A stretch of 64,000 nucleotides of DNA. Source: Gammaproteobacteria bacterium. Lineage in GTDB: Bacteria; Pseudomonadota; Gammaproteobacteria; Pseudomonadales; Pseudohongiellaceae. Position numbers and translations under genes: made by a program. Under the pieces are notes generated by a model. That model saw only the letters and a list, made by a program, of their open reading frames with translations. It was not told where the DNA came from and did no database searches. The stretch is taken from positions 248,001 through 312,000 of the forward strand of contig PALV01000011.1 of the NCBI GenBank assembly GCA_002706685.1. Direction: 5' to 3'. This document shows positions 55,488 to 64,000 of this stretch, piece by piece. Every line of letters begins with the position of its first letter. Position 1 is the stretch's first letter.

Positions 55488-58400
55488 ATGTCGACTTCTT
55501 CTGTACTTTCAAACTTTCATCCGGCCAGTCGTGCCTGGTTTGCCAGCACTCTGGGCCAGCCGACGCCGGCGCAGGCCGATGCGTGGCCGGCCATTCAGGC
55601 AGGAAAGCACACCCTGATTGCAGCCCCCACCGGTAGTGGCAAAACGCTGGCTGCTTTTTACGCTGTCATTGACCGTATGGTGTGTGAGGCACAGCAGAAA
55701 CCGTTGGTGACTCAGACCCGGGTCCTTTATATCTCGCCACTGAAGGCCCTCAGTAACGATATCGAGCGTAATCTCAAGCAGCCGCTGGCGGGCATTGAGG
55801 ACGAGCTGTTCCTGCAGGGGGCTCATCCGGCTGACATCCGGATCGCCGTGCGCACCGGTGATACGCCGCAGGCCGAGCGACAGAAAATGCTCAAAAACCC
55901 GCCCCACATCCTGGTGACCACTCCCGAATCCGTCTATCTGCTGCTTACCAGTGCGCACGGCCGCAACATGCTGCGCAGTGTCGACACCATTATTATCGAC
56001 GAGATTCACGCCATGCTGGGCGACAAGCGTGGCTCACACCTGGCCCTGTCGCTTGAGCGCCTGCAGGCCCTGACGGGGCGCCCGCTGCAGCGCATCGGCC
56101 TGTCCGCAACGCAGAAACCGATGTCGCTGGTCGCCAATTATCTGGTTGGCGCAAGGAGTGGAGAGCCTGCCGCCGCGCCGGTCATTGTGGATACAGGGCA
56201 CCGTCGCACGCTGGATATCAATATTGAAGTCCCGGCCTCGCCGTTGTCCGCTCTGATGAGTAACGAGGTATGGGGCGAGTTGTACGAACGGCTGGTGGAG
56301 CTCATTCAACAGCACCGCACAACCCTGGTATTTGTTAACACCAGACGCCTGTCCGAACGTCTGGCGCTGGCGCTGTCTGAGCGACTGGGCGCCGACAGTC
56401 TGTATGGCGAGGCTGGCGCGTCCCTGGTCAGCTCCCACCATGGCAGTATGAGCAAGGAGCGGCGCCATAACGCCGAACAGCAACTCAAGGCGGGCAAACT
56501 GAAGGTGCTGGTGGCCACTGCATCCATGGAGCTGGGCATCGATATTGGTGCTGTGGATCTGGTGGTGCAGTTCTCGTCGCCGCACAGCATTGCGACATTC
56601 CTGCAACGGGTAGGCCGCAGCGGCCACCATGTCGGCGGCACACCGAAAGGCATTCTGTTTCCGCTGACGCGAGACGACCTGGTGGAATGCAGCGCTCTGG
56701 TGGACAGCGTGCGACGAGGTGAGCTGGACCGCATCATCATGCCTGAGCAGCCACTGGACATCCTGGCGCAGCAGATTGTTGCTGAGCTGGCGGCGCGGCA
56801 GGACGAAGATGTGTCAGCACAGCCGCTGGATGAGCTGTATCAATTGATGACGCAAGCCTGGCCTTATCGCGCGCTACCCCGCGAGCAGTTTGATCAGCTG
56901 GTAAAAATGCTGGCAGATGGATATTCAACCCGGCTGGGGCGCCGTGGTGCCTGGCTGCATCTGGATCGTATTAATGGCAGAGCCAGTGCCCGTCGGGGAG
57001 CCCGGCTGACGGCGCTGACCAATGGCGGTGCAATACCCGACATGTTTGACTATCAGGTGGTGCTGGACCCTGATGACATCGTGGTGGGCTCACTCAATGA
57101 GGACTTTGCGCTGGAAACCCTGCCCGGGGACATATTTGCACTGGGCACCCATGCCTGGCAGATGGTGCGCGTGGATGGGCTCAAGGTGCGGGTACGCGAC
57201 GCACACGGTCAAAAATCCACCGTGCCGTTCTGGCTGGGCGAAGGGCCGGGGCGTACCACCGAACTGTCGGAGGCGGTATCCAGGCTGCGCGAAGAGATCG
57301 ACGAACGGCTGATAGATGATGGGCCAGAGGCGGCCATCCAATGGCTGGTCAAAGAGGTCGGGCTGCCGATTTCGGCAGCGTCCCAGGTAGTCGACTACCT
57401 CAGGGCCGGACGAAATGCCCTGGGCATGATGCCGACACGGGATCGCATTGTGATGGAGCGCTTTTTTGACGAAGTGGGTGACATGCATGTTGTGATACAT
57501 GCTCCGTTTGGGAGTCGTCTCAACAAGGCCTGGGGGCTGGCACTGCGCAAACGCTTCTGTCGTACGTTCAACTTTGAGCTGCAGGCTGCTGCCAACGAAG
57601 ACAGCATTGTCATCTCGCTGGGGTCAGTACACAGTTTTCCACTGGAAGAAGTGTTCCACTACCTGCACAGTAATTCAGCAACCGATGTGCTGACCCAGGC
57701 CCTGCTGGATGCGCCAATGTTTGAAGTACGCTGGCGCTGGAATGCGACCCGGTCACTGGCGATTCAGCGCAATCGCAGTGGCAAACGGGTTCCGCCGCAG
57801 TTTCAGCGCATGGATGCCGAGGACCTGGTGGCCCAGGTGTTTCCGGATCAGATTGCCTGTCAGGAGAACCTGACGGGCAAACGCGATGTGCCGGACCATC
57901 CACTGGTTGTGCAGACCATCAATGACTGTCTGACAGAAGCCATGGACATTGAGGGTTTGCTGGCGCTTCTGCAGCAGATGGAGGCCAGCCAGGTCGAGCT
58001 GGTGGCACTGGACCTGCGCGAACCCTCACCGTTTGCACAGGAAATCATTAACGCCAGCCCCTACGCATTCCTTGATGATGCGCCTTTTGAAGAGCGCCGC
58101 ACGCTGGCCATTCGCAACCGAAGCTGGGTGGATCCTGCCGAGTCAGATGCCTACACCCGACTGGACGAAGCCGCCATTGCTCGCGTCAGGGATGAAGCCT
58201 GGCCGCTGGTTCGCGATGTTGATGAATTGCACGATGCCCTGTACTGCGCAGGTTTCATGACTTGCGATGAATTAGGCCGGGTTATTGGTGGCGATCGCCT
58301 GTACCGGCAATTGCTGGAGCAAGGGCGCGTCTGTGCCATAAAGGCGGAAAGCATGCCGGGCGAGCTGTTGATTACGGCGGAAATGCTGCCGGTTTTCCGC

Positions 58401-59972
58401 CAGGTATTCGAGTCGCTGCAGAGCACACCCGAAATTGAGCTGCCGGCAGACATGCTGACAGAGGCAGGGTCTGAAGAAGATGCGATTCAGACCATCATTC
58501 GGCGCCGGCTGGATGTCCTGGGGCCGGTCACCGCCGCCTGTCTGTCCGACGATAGTGGAATTCCCGTCAATCAGGTAGACATGGCGCTGATGGTGCTGGA
58601 GCGACAGGGCTTTGCCTTCCGTGGCCGGTTTACACCTGGCAGTCTCGCAAATGACGACCCGGCAACTCTGGAGTGGTGTGAACGCCGCCTGCTGCAGCGC
58701 ATCCATCGCTACACACTGGATGCTCATCGAGAAGCCATCAAGCCAGTTTCCCTGCAGGCCTATACCTGCTATCTGTTTGAGCATCATGAGTTGCGGCAAC
58801 AGACACTGCAGCCGCGGCCGCAACCATTGCCGTCAGCGGCGGCTGCGCAGGCCATACTGGAAAGAACCCTGGAACGTCTTGATGGTGTTGCAGCGCCTGC
58901 GGCGGCGTGGGAGGGCGAAATCTTCCCGGCCCGCATGGCGCTGTATGACCCAGGCTGGCTGGATATCCTTTGTACATCGGGCCGGTTGACCTGGGGGCGT
59001 TATTCACCACCCGCTCAGTTAACTGCAATCCGGGCCGACAGTCGACGTGCCGCAGGTCCCATCAAGACCACGCCGATTACTCTGTCGTCGCGTCAGCTGA
59101 TGACCAGCTGGCAGCAGTTACATGGTGGCGCCTGGCAGGATCAGGCCCGGCTCAGCAGCAATGCCGAGCGTGTCCTCGACGACCTGAAACAGCGCGGCGC
59201 GAGCTTCTTTCATGAAATACGGCAGCGTACCGGCCTGTTGGCAGCCCAGCTGGAGCAGGCCTTATCTGAACTTGCTGCCGCTGGCAAATTGACCAGTGAT
59301 GGCTTTACCGGATTGAGGGCGCTGCTGACACCTGATGCACGTAAACCATCCACCAAAGGCAGCCAGGGCCGCTCGGGACGCAGCCGGTCCCGTGGCTACA
59401 GTGTCGAAGATGCCGGGCGCTGGTCTTTGCTGTATCCACCCGATGCAGGCCCGTTGAATGACGAAATGACTGAAGAGCTGATCATGGTATATTTGCAGCG
59501 CTGGGGTGTGATCAGCCGGCAGATTGTGTCACGTGAAAGTGCGGCCCCGTCCTGGCGCGACCTGTTGACAGTGCTGAGGCGACTGGAGTTGCGAGGTACC
59601 TTGCGTGGTGGGCGGTTTATCGAAGGCCTGGGTGGCGAGCAGTTTACGCTGCCAGAGAACGTGGCTCCGCTGCGTGAGCAGGCGCGCAAGCTGAGAGAAC
59701 GCGACACCTCGGACTGGTCGTCGGCTGACTATTGCAGTCTGGCAGCCACTGATCCGGTGAATCACCTGGCGCTGTTTTTGCCGGAAATGAAGCTTGCCAG
59801 AACCAGTCGCAACCGTGTCTTGTATAAAAACGGTGTACCTGTCGCTGTTCTTGATGGTGCCAGGGTAAAGTTCCTGCGTGAAATACCCGCCGAACACCAG
59901 TGGGCGCTAGAGCAATTATTGCGTCGCCAGGAAATCAATCCGCGGCTGCGATCCTATCTGGCCAACAGTTGA
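55488..59972 (+). CDS. lhr: Lhr-family large ATP-dependent helicase
   Basis: A 1,494-residue SF2 helicase, the full size of Lhr-HEL plus the long C-terminal part. Motif Q region PTPAQADAWPAI, Walker A APTGSGKT (45-52), motif II DEIH (about 171-174), SATQ, and motif VI GRSGHHVG are present. The Lhr winged-helix and beta-barrel domains and a large Lhr C-terminal domain (to about 1490) follow. Lhr is a 3'-5' translocase implicated in DNA repair and in RNA:DNA duplex unwinding. The upstream LexA box suggests SOS control. The exonuclease/ligase/phosphoesterase genes that accompany lhr in Pseudomonas putida are not here. Confidence 0.95.
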   Translation: MSTSSVLSNFHPASRAWFASTLGQPTPAQADAWPAIQAGKHTLIAAPTGSGKTLAAFYAVIDRMVCEAQQKPLVTQTRVLYISPLKALSNDIERNLKQPLAGIEDELFLQGAHPADIRIAVRTGDTPQAERQKMLKNPPHILVTTPESVYLLLTSAHGRNMLRSVDTIIIDEIHAMLGDKRGSHLALSLERLQALTGRPLQRIGLSATQKPMSLVANYLVGARSGEPAAAPVIVDTGHRRTLDINIEVPASPLSALMSNEVWGELYERLVELIQQHRTTLVFVNTRRLSERLALALSERLGADSLYGEAGASLVSSHHGSMSKERRHNAEQQLKAGKLKVLVATASMELGIDIGAVDLVVQFSSPHSIATFLQRVGRSGHHVGGTPKGILFPLTRDDLVECSALVDSVRRGELDRIIMPEQPLDILAQQIVAELAARQDEDVSAQPLDELYQLMTQAWPYRALPREQFDQLVKMLADGYSTRLGRRGAWLHLDRINGRASARRGARLTALTNGGAIPDMFDYQVVLDPDDIVVGSLNEDFALETLPGDIFALGTHAWQMVRVDGLKVRVRDAHGQKSTVPFWLGEGPGRTTELSEAVSRLREEIDERLIDDGPEAAIQWLVKEVGLPISAASQVVDYLRAGRNALGMMPTRDRIVMERFFDEVGDMHVVIHAPFGSRLNKAWGLALRKRFCRTFNFELQAAANEDSIVISLGSVHSFPLEEVFHYLHSNSATDVLTQALLDAPMFEVRWRWNATRSLAIQRNRSGKRVPPQFQRMDAEDLVAQVFPDQIACQENLTGKRDVPDHPLVVQTINDCLTEAMDIEGLLALLQQMEASQVELVALDLREPSPFAQEIINASPYAFLDDAPFEERRTLAIRNRSWVDPAESDAYTRLDEAAIARVRDEAWPLVRDVDELHDALYCAGFMTCDELGRVIGGDRLYRQLLEQGRVCAIKAESMPGELLITAEMLPVFRQVFESLQSTPEIELPADMLTEAGSEEDAIQTIIRRRLDVLGPVTAACLSDDSGIPVNQVDMALMVLERQGFAFRGRFTPGSLANDDPATLEWCERRLLQRIHRYTLDAHREAIKPVSLQAYTCYLFEHHELRQQTLQPRPQPLPSAAAAQAILERTLERLDGVAAPAAAWEGEIFPARMALYDPGWLDILCTSGRLTWGRYSPPAQLTAIRADSRRAAGPIKTTPITLSSRQLMTSWQQLHGGAWQDQARLSSNAERVLDDLKQRGASFFHEIRQRTGLLAAQLEQALSELAAAGKLTSDGFTGLRALLTPDARKPSTKGSQGRSGRSRSRGYSVEDAGRWSLLYPPDAGPLNDEMTEELIMVYLQRWGVISRQIVSRESAAPSWRDLLTVLRRLELRGTLRGGRFIEGLGGEQFTLPENVAPLREQARKLRERDTSDWSSADYCSLAATDPVNHLALFLPEMKLARTSRNRVLYKNGVPVAVLDGARVKFLREIPAEHQWALEQLLRRQEINPRLRSYLANS

Positions 59973-60044
59973 AGGTAAGTTGCAGGCGAGCGTTGATCCG
60001 GGCCCGTAGCGATTACCAGAACAAAAAATAAGGAGAACAAGCGC

Positions 60045-62513
60045 ATGTTGTCAGTTACGGAATCCGCGCGCCGCACTTGGCGCACGATTGGCTTGCTGGT
60101 TTGCTGGACGATGGCGGCAGGCCTTGGCTCGCTTGTTCATGCGCAGCCAGAATGGGACGCAGAGACCAGCCAGACGCTGGACGGTGCAAGCTTCCACGAA
60201 GGTTATTTCGATTATTACTACCAGCCCGCTACCGGGCGGCTGTTTCTGGTGGTTGATCGTCTGAATCAGCAGTTCCTCTATGTGAACTCGCTATCGACAG
60301 GCGTTGGCTCGAATGATATCGGTCTGGACCGCGGACAAATTGGTGACAGTCGTGTTGTGCAGTTCGAGCAGCACGGCAATAAAGTCTTCCTGAAGCATAT
60401 CAACCTCGATTTCCGCGCCGATTCCGATAGTTTCATGGAGCGTCTGTCAGTTCAGGAGGCATTTGCCGAATCGATTCTGGCTGGCTTTGAAGTGGTAGAC
60501 AGTCAGGATGGCGTGGCACTGATTGACATGACTGACTTTCTGCTCAGCGACGCGCACGGTGTGGTGACAACGCTGCAGAATTCGCAGCAGGGCAGTTACA
60601 GTCTCGATAAAGCGCGCTCTGCCATTTATCTGGAGCGGACCAGAAACTTTCCATTAAATACCGAGTTTGAAGCGCAACTGACCTTTGCAGGCAACTCGCC
60701 CGGCGCCTGGGTACGCTCGGTAACACCGACACCGCAGGCCATCACAGTCAGACAGCATCACTCGTTTGTGCAACTGCCTGACGATGAGTACCAGCCGCGT
60801 GCCTTTCATCCGGCTTCGGGCTTCTGGTCCCGCGGATTCCAGGACTTTGCTGCACCAATCAACGAAGACATGACGCGCCGCTTCATACCCCGACATCGTC
60901 TGCAGAAGCGCAATCCCGACGCGGCTGTCAGTGAGCCCGTGACGCCGATTATTTATTATCTGGATCCGGGCGTACCGGAACCGGTACGCAGTGCATTGCT
61001 GGATGGCGCACGATGGTGGAATGCTGCCTTCGAGGCGATTGGCTATGTCGATGCGTTCCAGGTTGAGTTGCTGCCAGAAGAAGCCGACCCCATGGATATT
61101 CGCTACAACGTAATTCAATGGGTACACAGATCCACGCGCGGCTGGTCCTATGGCTCCAGTGTGGTTGACCCCCGCACCGGCGAAATCATCAAAGGCAAGG
61201 TGACACTTGGCTCATTAAGAGTGCGGCAGGATTACCGCATCGCTCAGTCACTGGTTGGCCTGGCATCGGAAGGTTCCGATCAGGCCATACAGGAGCTTGC
61301 ACTGGCCAGGATTCGTCAACTGTCCGCACACGAAGTTGGCCATACGCTGGGCATCGCCCACAACTTTGCGGCCAGTGTTAATGACCGTGCCTCCGTCATG
61401 GACTACCCGCATCCGCTGCTGGATATCACTGATCAGGGCGTACTCGACGCACTGGATGCTTATGATGTCGGTCTTGGTGCCTGGGATTTTCAGACTATAA
61501 AGTATGGTTACTCGGAGTTCGCCAGCGAGGATCAGGAGGCGCAGGGTCTTGCTGCCATTCTGCAGGAGAACAAGGACGCCGGTCTGTTGTATATCACTGA
61601 TCTTGACAGCCGTGCGGCCGGTGGCGCGCATCCCCTGTCGCATATGTGGGACAACGGCGCCGATCCGGTAGCCGAACTGCAACACCTGCTGGATGTACGC
61701 GGATCTGCTCTGCAGCGCTTCAGCGCCGCCAATCTGAAACCCGGTCAGCCTTATGGTGAGCTGGAGGACATTCTTGTTCCCCTGTATCTGCTGCACCGTT
61801 ATCAGGTTGAGGCAGTCCATCGCCTGGTGGGCGGCACCTACTACGAGTACTCAGTTTATGATGGACAGGTCGCCGAGTCAGAGCAGGTCATTCCGGTCGC
61901 TGCGGATATGCAGCAGCGTGCTCTGGATGCCTTGTTGCTGACCCTGACGCCGGAGCAACTGATGCTGCCACCCGAGATACTGGCGATGATTCCGCCGCGC
62001 CCGCCCGGGTATGGCCGGACCCGCGAAAGTTTTCCACTGCGCACAGCACTTGGGCTGGATTTCCTGAGTATCGCCGAGACCGCAGCGGACCACACGGTGA
62101 GCGGAATTCTGCAGCCGCAGCGGCTGGCGCGCATAAACAATCTCAACATGCTGGACGACTCGCTGCCCTCTGTCCATGATGTGCTGGCCCGTTTGCTGGA
62201 AGCCACGCTTTATCAACAACGCCAGGCTGGTCAGTCAGGTGCCGTGCAACGGGCAGTGGATCACGTCGTCCTTTATCATCTGCTGTCTCTGGCAGCAGAT
62301 GACCAGCTTGGCAATCAGGTCAAAGCAGCCATTCACCTGCAGCTGGAAACACTGGAAGAGTGGCTGGATGATGCGGCGGACCAATCCCGCGATCGCGACT
62401 GGCAGGCGCATTATCAATTGAGCCTGGATGCGATTGAGAGCTGGCGTGACAGTGGTGGTGAGACTATGCTGCTGACCGCGCCGCTGGCGATGCCACCGGG
62501 CGCCCCGATATGA
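60045..62513 (+). CDS. Exported zinc-dependent metalloprotease (DUF5117/DUF4953, metzincin-type)
   Basis: An 822-residue exported protein. The signal peptide (LLVCWTMAAGLGSLVHAQ) is followed by a DUF5117-like N-terminal domain (SFHEGYFDYYYQPATGRLFL, about 48-250). The zinc domain has the complete metzincin motif HEVGHTLGIAH from His429, then a Met-turn in SVMDYP. A long helical C-terminal domain (DUF4953-like) follows. The substrate is unknown; related proteins are outer-membrane or secreted peptidases. AAGGAG lies about 10 nt before the ATG. It is co-directional with lhr, 72 bp after it, and is followed by the inverted-repeat element. Confidence 0.88.
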   Translation: MLSVTESARRTWRTIGLLVCWTMAAGLGSLVHAQPEWDAETSQTLDGASFHEGYFDYYYQPATGRLFLVVDRLNQQFLYVNSLSTGVGSNDIGLDRGQIGDSRVVQFEQHGNKVFLKHINLDFRADSDSFMERLSVQEAFAESILAGFEVVDSQDGVALIDMTDFLLSDAHGVVTTLQNSQQGSYSLDKARSAIYLERTRNFPLNTEFEAQLTFAGNSPGAWVRSVTPTPQAITVRQHHSFVQLPDDEYQPRAFHPASGFWSRGFQDFAAPINEDMTRRFIPRHRLQKRNPDAAVSEPVTPIIYYLDPGVPEPVRSALLDGARWWNAAFEAIGYVDAFQVELLPEEADPMDIRYNVIQWVHRSTRGWSYGSSVVDPRTGEIIKGKVTLGSLRVRQDYRIAQSLVGLASEGSDQAIQELALARIRQLSAHEVGHTLGIAHNFAASVNDRASVMDYPHPLLDITDQGVLDALDAYDVGLGAWDFQTIKYGYSEFASEDQEAQGLAAILQENKDAGLLYITDLDSRAAGGAHPLSHMWDNGADPVAELQHLLDVRGSALQRFSAANLKPGQPYGELEDILVPLYLLHRYQVEAVHRLVGGTYYEYSVYDGQVAESEQVIPVAADMQQRALDALLLTLTPEQLMLPPEILAMIPPRPPGYGRTRESFPLRTALGLDFLSIAETAADHTVSGILQPQRLARINNLNMLDDSLPSVHDVLARLLEATLYQQRQAGQSGAVQRAVDHVVLYHLLSLAADDQLGNQVKAAIHLQLETLEEWLDDAADQSRDRDWQAHYQLSLDAIESWRDSGGETMLLTAPLAMPPGAPI

Positions 62514-62540
62514 GATATCATGGTGAGACCGAGTTGAGAG

Positions 62541-62581
62541 AACAGCCTGTGGTCCTGTCACAAGGTGGCTAACAGGCTGTT
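62541..62581. repeat. Inverted repeat leading into the MITE-like element
   Basis: AACAGCCTGT (62541-62550) and ACAGGCTGTT (62572-62581) are perfect 10-bp inverted arms 21 nt apart. The right arm is also the left terminal repeat of the 194-bp element, so a third copy of this motif lies just outside it. It could be a remnant of a neighbouring copy. Confidence 0.55.
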
Positions 62582-62763
62582 GAAAAACTATCTGCGTTGC
62601 CATTGCTTCGTTAAAAACAGGCTCAAAATGCTCATTTACTCCGTGTAAACTCGGCTTTGGCATCCTGCGGCGCTCTAACTCCTGCATCCATGCAGTCGTG
62701 CGCTTTTTCGCCTGTTTTTGCCTTGCCCTGACGGCCTCGATTAGGTTTTTTAACAGCCTGCTA
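62570..62763. mobile_element. MITE-like non-coding element, 194 bp
   Basis: The terminal inverted repeats TAACAGGCTGTTGAAAAAC (62570-62588) and TAGCAGGCTGTTAAAAAAC (reverse complement of 62745-62763) differ at 2 of 19 positions. An inner pair, AAAAACAGGC (62613-62622) and GCCTGTTTTT (62710-62719), makes the whole unit fold on itself. There is no credible gene inside. CTAA occurs at both outer edges, possibly a target duplication. It fills most of the 322-bp gap between the metalloprotease and the next gene; 62764-62835 shows nothing beyond the AGGAGGG ribosome site of the next gene. Confidence 0.7.
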
Positions 62764-62835
62764 AACAACTGAACAAGGTAAAACAACAATGAATGTGTCA
62801 GTGTTTATTTAATAGCCAGACAGGAGGGTAGCAAA

Positions 62836-63222
62836 ATGAAAAGAATGGTCGTCGCAATTATTGCGGCTTATGCCGTGTGGACAGTTATCTGGCTGGTGGG
62901 CAATGCGACGCTGTTTGCCGATGTGGCGGCGCAGTCTGCAGATGGCACCCCGGTGACGGCAGTCGGCGTGCTGCTGGGTATTCTATTGCTGAGTATCATC
63001 TGTTCGCTGGCCGCCGGGGTGGTTGCTGCCCGACTGGATCGTGCAAACGCGTTTCGGGCAGTGCTGATCACTGGCGTGCTGCTGGTACTCACTGGTGTTG
63101 GTGTTCAGGCAAGTGTCTGGGCGTTGATGCCTGTGTGGTATCACCTCAGCTTTTTGACTTTGATTGTGCCGGTTGCGCTTCTGGGTGCCCGGCTGGTAGG
63201 TGGCTCAAGCGCCGCCGAGTGA
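62836..63222 (+). CDS. Four-helix inner-membrane protein of unknown function
   Basis: A 128-residue hydrophobic protein with four predicted membrane helices: MVVAIIAAYAVWTVIWLVGN, AVGVLLGILLLSIICSLAAG, AVLITGVLLVLTGVGVQASV and LSFLTLIVPVALLGARLVGG. Short loops, including an ARLDRANAF turn, separate them. No named family is recognised. CAGGAGGG about 8 nt before the ATG indicates efficient translation. It lies 11 bp before the FAH-family gene and may share its transcript. Confidence 0.75.
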   Translation: MKRMVVAIIAAYAVWTVIWLVGNATLFADVAAQSADGTPVTAVGVLLGILLLSIICSLAAGVVAARLDRANAFRAVLITGVLLVLTGVGVQASVWALMPVWYHLSFLTLIVPVALLGARLVGGSSAAE

Positions 63223-63233
63223 GAGAATAAACA

Positions 63234-63917
63234 ATGAAAAACCTGTTTGACCTGACCCCGCCCTCATTGCCCATCGTTAATAGCGATATCCGCTTCCCCG
63301 TGAATCGCGTTTTTTGCGTGGGTCGCAATTACGCCGACCATGCCCGGGAAATGGGCGCGGACCCCAGTCGTGAGGCACCGTTCTTTTTCAGTAAACCTGC
63401 CTGTGCGGTCTGGACGCCTGATGGCGAAGTGCCTTATCCCCCGCGAACCCGGGATCTGCATCACGAGGGAGAGCTGGTGGTTGCGCTGCAGCAGGGAGGC
63501 AGCCGACTGTCACTGCCACAGGCGCAGGCCGCCGTTTATGGTTATGCCGTCGGTGTCGATTTTACGCGACGTGATTTGCAGGCAGAGGCCAAATCAAAGG
63601 GTAGACCCTGGGATGTCGCCAAGGGCTTCGATGCCTCTGGTCCGGTGTCGCCATTAACGCCTGTCAGTGACAGGGGCTGGCTGGAAAAGGGGGCGATCCG
63701 GTTGTCTGTCAACGGTCAACTGCGCCAGCAGGGCGACCTGGCAGACATGATATGGAAAGTCGATGAAATCATTGTTGAACTGTCGACGCTGTTTACTCTG
63801 CAGCCCGGCGATCTTATTTTCACTGGAACACCTGCTGGTGTCAGCGCAGTGCTGCCAGGCGATCAGGTTGAAGTGACGATTGATGGGCTGCCAACACTGG
63901 CGTTCAGGATGGTGTAG
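63234..63917 (+). CDS. Fumarylacetoacetate hydrolase (FAH) family protein
   Basis: A 227-residue enzyme of the FAHD1/acylpyruvate hydrolase-oxaloacetate decarboxylase type. Conserved: VFCVGRNYADHAREMG, FFFSKPACAV, metal-binding Glu residues in LHHEGELVVAL, VGVDFTRRDLQ with its Asp ligand, KGFDASGPVSP, and LIFTGTPAGVS. Family members cleave C-C bonds in 2,4-diketo acids using Mg2+. The exact substrate is not determined by sequence. Its end overlaps the ruvX end by 14 bp, tail to tail. Confidence 0.93.
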   Translation: MKNLFDLTPPSLPIVNSDIRFPVNRVFCVGRNYADHAREMGADPSREAPFFFSKPACAVWTPDGEVPYPPRTRDLHHEGELVVALQQGGSRLSLPQAQAAVYGYAVGVDFTRRDLQAEAKSKGRPWDVAKGFDASGPVSPLTPVSDRGWLEKGAIRLSVNGQLRQQGDLADMIWKVDEIIVELSTLFTLQPGDLIFTGTPAGVSAVLPGDQVEVTIDGLPTLAFRMV

Positions 63918-64000
63918 CGGGTGATACGGCTGGCAATCCGGCCAGCCAGCTCTCGACAATCAGGCGCGCGGCAATACTGTCGACGGCGTCGTCACGATTG
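63904..64000 (-). CDS. ruvX: Putative pre-16S rRNA nuclease / Holliday junction resolvase YqgF, C-terminal end
   Basis: Only the last 31 residues are in the window. They read NRDDAVDSIAARLIVESWLA and then a short Pro-rich tail. This matches the conserved C-terminus of YqgF/RuvX, where the Asp in DAVDSIAA is a catalytic metal ligand. The rest lies beyond the right edge. The stop at 63904-63906 is inside the convergent FAH gene. Confidence 0.75.
   Translation of the reverse strand, partial: NRDDAVDSIAARLIVESWLAGLPAVSPATPS

Overview
The window looks like the chromosome of a free-living gammaproteobacterium, probably an aquatic heterotroph. The evidence is gene content and order: nudF-yqiB-cpdA-parE, a RpoE/ChrR singlet-oxygen module, efp with epmA and epmB, pilT near yggS, gcvTHP, a NaChBac-type sodium channel, a DabAB inorganic-carbon pump, an Oar-like TonB receptor and a FimX-like regulator. 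Composition is moderately GC-rich. I see no prophage, rRNA, tRNA or CRISPR array. The genus cannot be fixed from sequence reading alone.

1-4526: an ECF sigma factor and its ChrR-type zinc anti-sigma factor face a leftward operon (SnoaL-like, DUF1365, cyclopropane-fatty-acid synthase family, DUF2878). Both sides carry the same promoter motif, TGATCC-N18-TAA, so the unit reads as an autoregulated membrane photo-oxidative stress response. 4650-11904: nudF, a DUF1249 gene, cpdA, parE, a small PspB-like membrane protein, a B3-type metallo-beta-lactamase-fold protein, a glycosyltransferase and an enoyl-reductase-like protein, ending in a bidirectional terminator.

11930-20789: a 1,866-residue repeat adhesin (six ~104-residue cadherin-like repeats, PA14-like, VCBS-like and ThuA-like regions), a LuxR-type response regulator starting with TTG, and a 7TMR-DISM histidine kinase. 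20874-25743: a LysR regulator, dabB and dabA (ATGA overlap). 25816-31079: an esterase lipoprotein, a large Oar-like TonB-dependent receptor and a cupin protein.

31084-40496: a radical SAM (PA0069 family)-xthA operon preceded by a near-consensus LexA box, then parC, a FimX-like degenerate GGDEF/EAL protein behind epmB, divergent efp-epmA, and a small zinc-ribbon membrane protein. 40525-48554: a class-C-type serine hydrolase, a degenerate fatty acyl-AMP ligase homologue, yggS, a second ECF sigma/anti-sigma pair facing a subtilisin-like lipoprotein, and pilT.

48612-64000: ion channel, gcvP-gcvH-gcvT, a short signal peptidase I, a small secreted protein, the Lhr helicase with its own LexA box, a metzincin-type secreted metalloprotease, a 194-bp MITE-like inverted-repeat element, a four-helix membrane protein, an FAH-family enzyme, and the 3' end of ruvX.

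The observations most worth following are the paired divergent ECF promoters, the two separate LexA boxes (radical SAM-xthA and lhr), the giant adhesin with no visible export signal beside its likely two-component system, the catalytically degenerate acyl-AMP ligase, and the MITE-like element.
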